DNA of 7,652 nucleotides, from assembly GCA_003972855.1 (NCBI GenBank), contig QOAS01000029.1, positions 1 through 7,652 on the forward strand, read 5' to 3'. Under the pieces are notes generated by a model. It did no database searches. It was not told the DNA's origin and saw only the letters and a list, made by a program, of their open reading frames with translations. Each line of letters opens with the position of its first letter. Position 1 is the stretch's first letter. Position numbers and translations under genes: made by a program. Positions 1-5,412 of the stretch are shown piece after piece. The stretch is from Gammaproteobacteria bacterium. GTDB taxonomy: Bacteria; Aquificota; Aquificia; Aquificales; QOAS01.

Positions 1-480
1 TACGAGGAAAACTTGGGAGGCGTTCACCCACTTTACGAGGTTGTAAAAGATACGGAAGAAAAGTTCTTTAAAGCCCTCTCGGAAGACTTTAAAACCCAAG
101 AAGCCTTGGCATCTTATATGAACTTGATTTCCGAAATGAACAAATTGCGTAACCAAGCCTTTAAGGAAAAGAAAATATCCTCCCAAGCGTTGGAGGCTTA
201 CGGCTATGCGGTAAATTCGGTAAAAAATACCCTAAGGAACATTTTCGGACTATTGGAAGATGTGCTTCCGAGATGCCCCGTAAAAGAAGTTGTTAAAAAA
301 GAGCTTGAACCCGCTTCCGCGGTATTGGACGAGGAGTTGATAAATCTCCTCGTTGAAGTAAGACAAATGGCAAGGGAAAAGAAGCTTTTTGACATAGCGG
401 ACAAAATAAGAGACCGCCTTAAGGAAAAGGGAATAATATTGGAAGACACCCCCTTTGGGACTAAGTGGAAAAAGGTCTAA
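1..480 (+). CDS. cysS: Cysteinyl-tRNA synthetase, C-terminal part (5' end outside window)
   Basis: The frame is open from base 1, so the gene enters from the left; only about the last 159 residues are present. CysS charges tRNA-Cys with cysteine in the cytoplasm. The catalytic Rossmann fold with its HIGH and KMSKS motifs would lie upstream and cannot be checked. What is visible is the C-terminal helical (DALR-type) anticodon-binding region: an early 'FFKALSEDFKTQEAL' helix, then 'LINLLVEVRQMAREKKLFDIAD', and the tail 'IRDRLKEKGIILEDTPFGT' followed by KW. The series LI..R..AR..K.F..AD.IRD.L...GI.LEDT..GT.W is the typical CysS ending. An in-frame TTG at 13 lies inside the conserved region and is not a real start. 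The stop TAA (478-480) overlaps the 3' end of the convergent nucleotidyltransferase gene by 20 bp. Family assignment is firm. Confidence 0.93.
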   Translation, partial: YEENLGGVHPLYEVVKDTEEKFFKALSEDFKTQEALASYMNLISEMNKLRNQAFKEKKISSQALEAYGYAVNSVKNTLRNIFGLLEDVLPRCPVKEVVKKELEPASAVLDEELINLLVEVRQMAREKKLFDIADKIRDRLKEKGIILEDTPFGTKWKKV

Positions 481-1738
481 GAAGGTTCTTAACAAAGTCT
501 TGAGCCTCCTTTTGGGTTTTAACCTTTCCTTCCAGTTGAGCCAAAACGAGTTTTTTTAAAATTTGTCCCACCAAAGGGGAGGGTTTTATTTTCCCAATCC
601 TTAAAATGTCCTCTCCCGACAAAAGGGGGGTGGAAAACTTTTTAAACCTCGTAAGGTAAAAGTCCAAAATAGGTGAAAACCTCCCGAAGTGTCCCGATAC
701 CTTTGATATAACCCCTATGGGGAGTAGAAATTTTTCAAACCGCTTTAGGTAGTTGTAAAGCTCGGAAACACTTGTGGGGGGATTTTCCCTTAGAAGACGG
801 TAACCCTCCAAGGAGCGTAAAAGGTAGTCTTTAGCGAAACTTCCGAAGGGATACCGCCCTACAAATTCTTTAGCCCTTTTGGGAGGTAAGTTTTTCAAAA
901 ATATCAAAAGCCTAAGTAGGGGTTCTTCGCCGAATTCACCTAAAAAGGTTTTCCTTTGCCACTCCAACTTCTGGGCTAATTTGCGGGTAAAACCTTCCTC
1001 TACGAGTTTGTTAAGTTTCTTCAAACCCAACAGGGTTGGTTTTAAGTTTTCCACAGGAAAACCGACGAGGGTGGGAAGGAAATTATCTTTGCAAGTTTCG
1101 TAAAAAAATCTCTCACCGGAGGGGTTAGATAACGCCTTTAAAAGTTCTGTAACTATTCTTTCGCCCGCAACGGTTTTTATAGCGGACGCATATTTTCTTA
1201 TAAATTCCCGTTCCCTCCGCCCTACGGTAAAGTTTAAGGAGATTGCCAAACGGTAAGCCCTTAGCATCCTAAGGGGGTCCTCCAAAAAGTTTTCAAGCCT
1301 TACCGCCCTTATAACTCTCTCTCTTAAATCCCTTTCTCCCCCGAAGGGGTCAAAAATAAGCCTTTTCCCTTGGGCAAAGTGGTGAACATTCCAAGCCATA
1401 GCGTTTACGGTAAAATCCCGATGCAGGAGGTCTTCCCTTAAATTCTCAAACTCCGAGAGGTCTACCCGAATTTTTCCATCGCCTATGGGAACGAAGAGGG
1501 TATAAACCTTTTCCCTTATAGGTAGATTTTCCTTTTTGAAACCAAAAAAGTCCGCATTTAATTTCCTTGCCAAAAGTTGGGAATACTTTTCCACATTCCC
1601 TTTTAGGGTTATGTCCACATCCTCTACACTTCTACCGAGTAGGTAGTCCCTTACAAATCCCCCCACGAGGTAGCTCTCTTTTGGGAGTAACTTCGCAAGG
1701 GAAACTATTAGATTTTTTAGGGTCGCGTAGGTAGGCAT
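461..1738 (-). CDS. cca: tRNA nucleotidyltransferase (CCA- or CC-adding; poly(A) polymerase family)
   Basis: A class II nucleotidyltransferase of 425 aa that adds nucleotides to tRNA 3' ends. Motif A is at residues 24-43 (LVGG..RDYLLGR then DVD, metal ligands D40 and D42), a third carboxylate sits in VDLSEF (D93), motif B is HRDFTVNAMAW (about 106-116) and motif D is EDPLRMLR (153-160). The C-terminal tail, with 'SPLVGQILKKLVLAQLEGK' and a following TQKEA stretch, fits the tRNA-binding body and tail; I see no HD domain. Only 13 residues separate D93 from R107, so the flexible loop of full CCA-adding enzymes appears absent. Loop loss is the known mark of CC-adding enzymes, and Aquifex is known to split CC- and A-addition between two proteins. 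CC-only activity is therefore plausible but unproven. The ATG at 1738 has no Shine-Dalgarno and lies 22 bp from the divergent regulator gene. Confidence 0.9.
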   Translation of the reverse strand: MPTYATLKNLIVSLAKLLPKESYLVGGFVRDYLLGRSVEDVDITLKGNVEKYSQLLARKLNADFFGFKKENLPIREKVYTLFVPIGDGKIRVDLSEFENLREDLLHRDFTVNAMAWNVHHFAQGKRLIFDPFGGERDLRERVIRAVRLENFLEDPLRMLRAYRLAISLNFTVGRREREFIRKYASAIKTVAGERIVTELLKALSNPSGERFFYETCKDNFLPTLVGFPVENLKPTLLGLKKLNKLVEEGFTRKLAQKLEWQRKTFLGEFGEEPLLRLLIFLKNLPPKRAKEFVGRYPFGSFAKDYLLRSLEGYRLLRENPPTSVSELYNYLKRFEKFLLPIGVISKVSGHFGRFSPILDFYLTRFKKFSTPLLSGEDILRIGKIKPSPLVGQILKKLVLAQLEGKVKTQKEAQDFVKNLLRPFST

Positions 1739-1760
1739 AGCTATAAGCTAAATTAATAGA
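1739..1760. promoter_or_regulatory. 22-bp divergent promoter gap
   Basis: The whole space between the start codons of the nucleotidyltransferase (-) and the response regulator (+) is 22 bp and A+T-rich. It has no Shine-Dalgarno for either gene. A -10-like TATAAG lies at 1742-1747, 13 nt before the regulator ATG; TATTAA on the other strand (1753-1758) lies 14 nt before the nucleotidyltransferase ATG. No convincing -35 box was found for either. If these are the -10 boxes, each core promoter extends into the opposite gene and both leaders would be very short. The box assignments are inference. Confidence 0.45.
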
Positions 1761-2438
1761 ATGCACTACACCATCGCGGTAGTTGAAGATGACCCCGACC
1801 TCCTTGAGATACTGGAATACAACCTGAAGAAGGAAGGTTTTGAAGTTTTTGCCTTTGAAAGGGGAGAACATTTCCTCAAATTTATGTCGGAAGGTAAGAA
1901 ACCCCACCTCGTAGTTTTGGATGTAATGCTACCCGGTATGAGTGGATTTGAATTGGCAAAAATCATTAAAGGAAATGAAGCATATAGGGATATCCCCGTA
2001 GTGTTTTTAACCGCAAAAACCCTTGAAGAGGATAAACTCAAAGGCTTTGAACTGGGGGCTGACGATTACATTTCCAAACCCTTTTCGGTTAAGGAATTTA
2101 TCGCCCGCATAAGGGTTATTTTGAGAAGATATTACCCCCAAAAGTTGGAAGCCCTCGGGTTAGGGAAGCTAAAGCTTTATCCCGACCGCTTTGAGGTGTT
2201 TTGCGGAGACAAAAAGGTGGAACTTACCCGTGCGGAGTTTAAAATTTTGCAAACCCTTTTGGAAAAAAAGGGAGAGGTCGTAAAACGCTCAACCCTTATG
2301 GATGCCATAGCACCCTTCGGTAGGGAAACTGTTTCTCGGGCGGTTGATGTTCACATAACCAAAATAAGAAAAAAATTAGGTGAGTGCGGTAAATATATAA
2401 AAACCGTCAGGGGTGTAGGTTACAAGGTTCAAGAGTAA
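1761..2438 (+). CDS. OmpR/PhoB-family response regulator
   Basis: A two-component DNA-binding regulator of 225 aa. The receiver domain (about 1-120) has the acidic pair D10-D11, phospho-acceptor D54 in 'VVLDVMLPGMSG', T84 in 'VVFLTAK' and K106 in 'YISKPFS', so all phosphorylation residues are present. The winged-helix effector domain (about 130-225) carries 'ELTRAEFKILQTLLEKKGEV', a recognition-helix region 'AVDVHITKIRKKLG' and the ending 'IKTVRGVGYKV', all typical of OmpR/PhoB proteins. The wording of the receiver is closest to PhoB, but target genes cannot be read from sequence. No histidine kinase is within view: the next gene downstream is a convergent zinc-ribbon gene 2 bp away, so the regulator is not followed by a partner in an operon. 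ATG is chosen because the following IAVVEDD begins the receiver at the usual distance. No Shine-Dalgarno precedes it. Confidence 0.93.
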   Translation: MHYTIAVVEDDPDLLEILEYNLKKEGFEVFAFERGEHFLKFMSEGKKPHLVVLDVMLPGMSGFELAKIIKGNEAYRDIPVVFLTAKTLEEDKLKGFELGADDYISKPFSVKEFIARIRVILRRYYPQKLEALGLGKLKLYPDRFEVFCGDKKVELTRAEFKILQTLLEKKGEVVKRSTLMDAIAPFGRETVSRAVDVHITKIRKKLGECGKYIKTVRGVGYKVQE

Positions 2439-2440
2439 CC

Positions 2441-2653
2441 TCACTCGTCAAAGGGAATTTCCTCATCCATTCCCACTTCGGTAAGTTTTTGGGTAATAAG
2501 CCTTTCCTCCCAGCAGGTTTTGCAAAAGCACAAACCCTCTATATAAGGGTCTTTGTAAAGCTCCTCCTTTGAACCGCATTTAAAACATTCCGCATCGGGC
2601 GAATCGCACCTTTCAAAGTTACCGTAAAGAGGACTCGTTTTTTTCTCTTCCAT
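2441..2653 (-). CDS. Small zinc-ribbon protein, function unknown
   Basis: A 70-aa acidic protein with six cysteines: C16, C23, C26, C42, C44 and C47. The pairs C23-F-K-C26 (followed by Gly) and C44-K-T-C47 form a CxxC...CxxC arrangement that would bind one zinc; C16 and C42 are extra. There is no membrane segment and the tail (EVGMDEEIPFDE) is strongly acidic. I do not recognise the family. It lies 41 bp downstream of pyrG on the same strand and could be co-transcribed with it, and its stop is 2 bp from the end of the convergent regulator gene. No Shine-Dalgarno is visible before the ATG at 2653; an A+T stretch (TTTTAAAC on the - strand) about ten bases upstream could be a -10 for its own promoter. 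The conserved metal-site spacing makes a real gene likely. Confidence 0.75.
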   Translation of the reverse strand: MEEKKTSPLYGNFERCDSPDAECFKCGSKEELYKDPYIEGLCFCKTCWEERLITQKLTEVGMDEEIPFDE

Positions 2654-2694
2654 AGGTAGGAGTTTAAAACAAAAGGAGAGACCAACAGAGGGAA

Positions 2695-4290
2695 TTATCT
2701 CAACTTTTCTTCCCTATAGCGGTAGGCTTCCCTTATGAAGTCCACAAAGATGGGGTTGGGTTGGAAAGGTTTGGACTTAAACTCGGGGTGGAATTGACAT
2801 CCTATATACCAACGGTGGTTTTGAAGTTCCAAAATTTCCGCCAACCTTCCATCGGGAGATTGCCCCGATACTATCATACCCGCCTTTTCAAAGGTTTCCC
2901 TGTAAGCGGGATTGAACTCATACCTGTGGCGGTGTCTTTCGTATATCTCCTTTCTTTTGTAGATATTCCACGCCTTGGTTCCCTCCAATATTATGCAGGG
3001 GTAAGCTCCCAGTCTCATAGTTCCGCCGAGCTGTTTTATCTTCTTTTGTTCGGGAAGGATGTCTATAACCGGATGGGAAGTATTGGGGTCAAACTCCGTT
3101 GAGTTGGCGTCTTTAAGCCCCAAAACGTTGCGGGCGAATTCAACCGCCATCATTTGCATACCGAGACATATCCCAAAGGTGGGAATGTTGTTTTCCCTCC
3201 CGTACTGAAGGGCTTTTATTTTTCCTTCAACCCCCCTTTCACCGAATCCTCCGGGAACCAATATTCCATCAACATCTTCCAACTCTTTAAGGTCAAAGTT
3301 TTCCGCATTTATCCACTTTAGGTTTACCTTTACTCCGTTGGCAATTCCCCCGTGGGTTAGGGCTTCTATTAAACTCTTGTAGGCATCCTTTAGCTCTATG
3401 TATTTACCCACAATGGCTATTTCAACTTCTTTCTCCGCACCCCTTAGGGTGGAAATTATCCTTTCCCACTTTGAGAGGTCGGGTTTCCTGTATTCCAATC
3501 CCAAAAGTTGGGCTATAAGGCGGTCTAAATTTTGCTCTTTAAGTTTGAGGGGAACCTCGTAAATATATTCCAAGTCGGGTGCGGATATAACCGCATCTTC
3601 CCTTACGTTGGTAAAGAGGGCTATTTTCCTCTTTATAGATTCGGGTAGTTCAAACTCCGAGCGGGCAACTATTATGTCGGGCTGAATTCCTATTGCCCTA
3701 AGTTCCTTTACCGAATGTTGGGTAGGTTTGGTTTTTAATTCTCCCGCCGCCTTTACATAGGGAACATATGTAACGTGAACGAAAATATAGTTGGGTTTAC
3801 CCAATTCCATAGCCAATTGCCGAACCGCCTCCAAAAATGGTAGTCCCTCTATGTCGCCCACCGTTCCCCCTATTTCAACTATCGCAACGTCTACCCCTTT
3901 GGCAACTTTTTTAATCCAGTTTTTTATTTCGTTGGTTACGTGGGGAATTACCTGAACGGTAGCCCCTAAATATTCCCCTTTACGCTCCTTGCGAACTATG
4001 TCGTAGTAAATTCTTCCCGCGGTAACGTTGTTATCCCTCGTCAAAACCACATTGGTAAATCTCTCGTAGTGACCGAGGTCAAGGTCCGTTTCCGCACCAT
4101 CTTCGGTAACGTAAACCTCCCCGTGTTGGTAAGGAGACATCGTCCCCGGGTCTACGTTGAGATAGGGGTCAAACTTTTGGAGGGTTATCTTATAACCCAT
4201 AGACTCAAGGATGGTGGCGATTGATGCGGAGGTAACACCTTTCCCGATGGAAGAAAGCACTCCCCCGGTTACGAAAATAATTTTCCCCAT
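2695..4290 (-). CDS. pyrG: CTP synthase
   Basis: Converts UTP to CTP with ATP and glutamine, the last step of pyrimidine nucleotide synthesis. At 531 aa it is full length. The N-terminal synthetase domain opens with 'IFVTGGVLSSIGKG' (P-loop, residues 5-18) and contains 'MSPYQHGEVYVTEDGAETDL' (51-70), 'VEIGGTVGDIEG' (138-149) and 'KTKPTQHSVKELR' (186-198). The C-terminal class I glutaminase domain (from about 288) has the oxyanion strand 'GILVPGGFGERG', the nucleophile C375 in 'FGICLGMQM', and the H501/E503 pair in 'QFHPEF', so the catalytic triad is intact. 'ERHRHRYEFN' (451-460) is also family-typical. The ATG at 4290 begins exactly at the conserved N terminus. It has no Shine-Dalgarno and a promoter-like sequence sits immediately upstream, so a leaderless transcript is likely. 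Confidence 0.98.
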   Translation of the reverse strand: MGKIIFVTGGVLSSIGKGVTSASIATILESMGYKITLQKFDPYLNVDPGTMSPYQHGEVYVTEDGAETDLDLGHYERFTNVVLTRDNNVTAGRIYYDIVRKERKGEYLGATVQVIPHVTNEIKNWIKKVAKGVDVAIVEIGGTVGDIEGLPFLEAVRQLAMELGKPNYIFVHVTYVPYVKAAGELKTKPTQHSVKELRAIGIQPDIIVARSEFELPESIKRKIALFTNVREDAVISAPDLEYIYEVPLKLKEQNLDRLIAQLLGLEYRKPDLSKWERIISTLRGAEKEVEIAIVGKYIELKDAYKSLIEALTHGGIANGVKVNLKWINAENFDLKELEDVDGILVPGGFGERGVEGKIKALQYGRENNIPTFGICLGMQMMAVEFARNVLGLKDANSTEFDPNTSHPVIDILPEQKKIKQLGGTMRLGAYPCIILEGTKAWNIYKRKEIYERHRHRYEFNPAYRETFEKAGMIVSGQSPDGRLAEILELQNHRWYIGCQFHPEFKSKPFQPNPIFVDFIREAYRYREEKLR

Positions 4291-4298
4291 AACGGGGG

Positions 4299-4327
4299 AT
4301 TAAATATTTTAAGGAAGTAAAACCCAA
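4299..4327 (-). promoter_or_regulatory. Probable pyrG promoter, leaderless type
   Basis: On the - strand TTGGGT (4322-4327) is followed after 17 nt by TTTAAT (4299-4304), and then 8 nt (CCCCCGTT) lead to the pyrG ATG. With initiation about 7 nt after the -10 box the transcript would begin at or next to the start codon, in keeping with the absence of a Shine-Dalgarno. The -35 box matches the first half of the consensus only, so this is a moderate call, supported by the same arrangement at two neighbouring genes. Confidence 0.5.
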
Positions 4328-4370
4328 AAGGTAGAAATTAAAGGAGATTGGGAGTTACCGTTTGGATTAG

Positions 4371-4481
4371 TTATTTATTCTTTACATGGGGAGGTTCTTC
4401 GGTTCCGAGTCTCCAGAGGGCTATGGTTAGACCGCCGAGAAGTATCCCCATTACTACGGTTACGATTACCGCTCCCAGCAT
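4371..4481 (-). CDS. 36-aa single-helix membrane protein, unknown
   Basis: Reading the - strand from the ATG at 4481 gives a 36-aa protein beginning 'MLGAVIVTVVMGILLGGLTI' and continuing ALWRLGTEEPPHVKNK to a TAA at 4371-4373. Residues 2-22 form one hydrophobic helix containing a small-residue GGL patch, followed by W23-R24 and a short polar tail with Glu, Pro, His and Lys. That is the shape of small accessory subunits of membrane complexes such as respiratory oxidases, but I recognise no specific family and assign no function. The case for a real gene rests mainly on its upstream region: a near-consensus promoter whose -10 box ends 8 nt before this ATG and serves no other start. It sits between the Bax inhibitor gene and pyrG, all on the same strand but with separate promoter-like sequences. 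There is no Shine-Dalgarno. Confidence 0.65.
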   Translation of the reverse strand: MLGAVIVTVVMGILLGGLTIALWRLGTEEPPHVKNK

Positions 4482-4489
4482 ACTTTACA

Positions 4490-4533
4490 ATTTTAACCCT
4501 ACACTAAAGGTTGTCAAGAGTTTTTTTATTTTT
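4490..4533 (-). promoter_or_regulatory. Strong promoter with UP-like A-tract for the 36-aa gene
   Basis: On the - strand the order is an A-tract (AAAAATAAAAAAA, 4521-4533), a three-base gap, a perfect -35 TTGACA (4512-4517), a 16-nt spacer and a -10 TAAAAT (4490-4495). Eight bases later comes the ATG of the 36-aa gene. The A-tract directly behind the -35 looks like an UP element bound by the RNA polymerase alpha subunit. This is the best sigma-70-type promoter in the window. It lies in the 3' flank of the Bax inhibitor gene. Confidence 0.72.
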
Positions 4534-4565
4534 CCCAATGAGAGTTTAGAGGAAAAGAAAAGAGA

Positions 4566-5291
4566 TTATTCTTCGCTGTTTCCCAATAGGGAGAGTAGAA
4601 TTTCCAAGAGACTTATAAAGATGTCGTAGAATAGAATGAAAACTCCCACCGATTCCCAAAGGGCTATTCTGTCCATAGCTTCGGGGTTACTACCTAAGAA
4701 AGCCTCCAATTCCTCTAATTGATTCAAAGTTATAAAGAGTGCCGCAACCGACCACACCAAAAAGACTATCGCTATTATTAGTCCCAAAATACCCGATTTG
4801 AGGAAAAGGTTTACCAAGCTGGCTATAAATGCGGCAACACCTACAATGATTAGGAATTTCACCACCGCTTGGGCTTTATCTTGGGAAATATTTACACTAC
4901 GGGCGGCAAAAACGGTAGCTCCGCCTATTAGGAATGTGGTTACCAATGCCCCGAGTAGGATTCCCGAGTGGTAATAACCTACCAAGTGTATAAAGAAGGA
5001 GCTTATTGCCGCCAGTGCAAACGAAGTAAATGCAGCGTAACCGTAAAGAATTCCTTTTGAGGCGGTTAAGGGGTCTCTTATTAGGAAAGAGCCACCCATT
5101 ACCATGAAAACAAGAATTAGCGAGATTATCGGATTGGCAAAAACCCTGTCAAGACCGCTTCCTATAAAGAAGGCAACCAAAAGACCGTAAAGAACAGTCC
5201 ACAAAGCGGTATAGTTCATAGTCCTGACAAAAAGGCTTTGCTTAACTTCCTGGGCTACTTGACCCTGCCAAGGGTTTTGGTTCCACATCAT
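4566..5291 (-). CDS. Bax inhibitor-1 (TMBIM/YccA) family membrane protein
   Basis: A 241-aa integral membrane protein with about seven hydrophobic segments, at roughly 28-48, 53-71, 81-102, 109-129, 143-163, 167-189 and 213-236. The soluble N terminus is Gln/Asn-rich (MMWNQNPWQG). The 'LYGYAAFTSFALAAISSFF' and 'LLGALVTTFLIGGATVFAA' segments and the last helix with 'FILFYDIFISLLEIL' are characteristic of the BI-1/YccA/YetJ family. Bacterial YetJ conducts calcium in a pH-dependent way; the role in other bacteria is unclear. D223 in the last helix matches one of the usual aspartate pair, but the partner position near the end of helix 6 appears to be N190 (ITLNQLEEL). Two consecutive ATGs could start it (5291 and 5288). 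AAGG precedes them closely, so the second ATG has slightly better spacing. A TATAAT box lies 9 nt upstream of the first. Confidence 0.88.
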   Translation of the reverse strand: MMWNQNPWQGQVAQEVKQSLFVRTMNYTALWTVLYGLLVAFFIGSGLDRVFANPIISLILVFMVMGGSFLIRDPLTASKGILYGYAAFTSFALAAISSFFIHLVGYYHSGILLGALVTTFLIGGATVFAARSVNISQDKAQAVVKFLIIVGVAAFIASLVNLFLKSGILGLIIAIVFLVWSVAALFITLNQLEELEAFLGSNPEAMDRIALWESVGVFILFYDIFISLLEILLSLLGNSEE

Positions 5292-5300
5292 ACCTTGGGG

Positions 5301-5328
5301 ATTATAAAAATTTGAAACGGAAAAACAA
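5301..5328 (-). promoter_or_regulatory. Promoter of the Bax inhibitor-1 family gene
   Basis: On the - strand TTGTTT (5323-5328) is followed after 16 nt by a perfect TATAAT (5301-5306) and, after 9 nt (CCCCAAGGT), by ATGATG. Initiation would fall within a few bases of the start codon, so the mRNA should have almost no leader. As at pyrG, the -10 box is followed directly by CCCC. Confidence 0.65.
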
Positions 5329-5344
5329 GATTTTAACCAACTAA

Positions 5345-5364
5345 GTTAGTAAGCTATTACTAAC
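5345..5364. repeat. Perfect 8-bp inverted repeat, operator or terminator stem
   Basis: GTTAGTAA (5345-5352) and TTACTAAC (5357-5364) are perfect inverted arms around a 4-nt centre, GCTA. The site lies about 50 bp downstream of the superoxide reductase stop and 16 bp upstream of the -35 box of the Bax inhibitor gene. No T-run follows on the - strand, and the stem is A+T-rich, so it is a poor intrinsic terminator. A dimeric regulator's operator is the other reading. Either use is inference. Confidence 0.5.
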
Positions 5365-5412
5365 ATTCTTTAGCCAATTAAGTAAAATGAATAAAGAAAA
5401 GAACGAAAGATA

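Noticed and set aside
204..495. Two - strand reading frames of 81 codons across the cysS tail
   Set aside because: They lie entirely or mostly opposite a conserved cysS frame, show no domain pattern and are shadows of its codon bias.
879..1103. + strand frame of 74 codons inside the nucleotidyltransferase gene
   Set aside because: It is antisense to a conserved coding region and has low-complexity Ser/Lys/Phe composition with no promoter or ribosome site.
1632..1907. - strand frame of 91 codons spanning the divergent gap
   Set aside because: It overlaps the starts of two well-supported genes and its translation has no recognisable pattern.
2761..3102. + strand frame of 113 codons inside pyrG
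   Set aside because: It is antisense to the glutaminase domain of pyrG, whose catalytic residues are intact.
4348..4629. + strand frame of 93 codons between pyrG and the Bax inhibitor gene
   Set aside because: It runs opposite the 36-aa gene and its consensus promoter and enters the Bax inhibitor 3' end; the - strand reading explains the region better.
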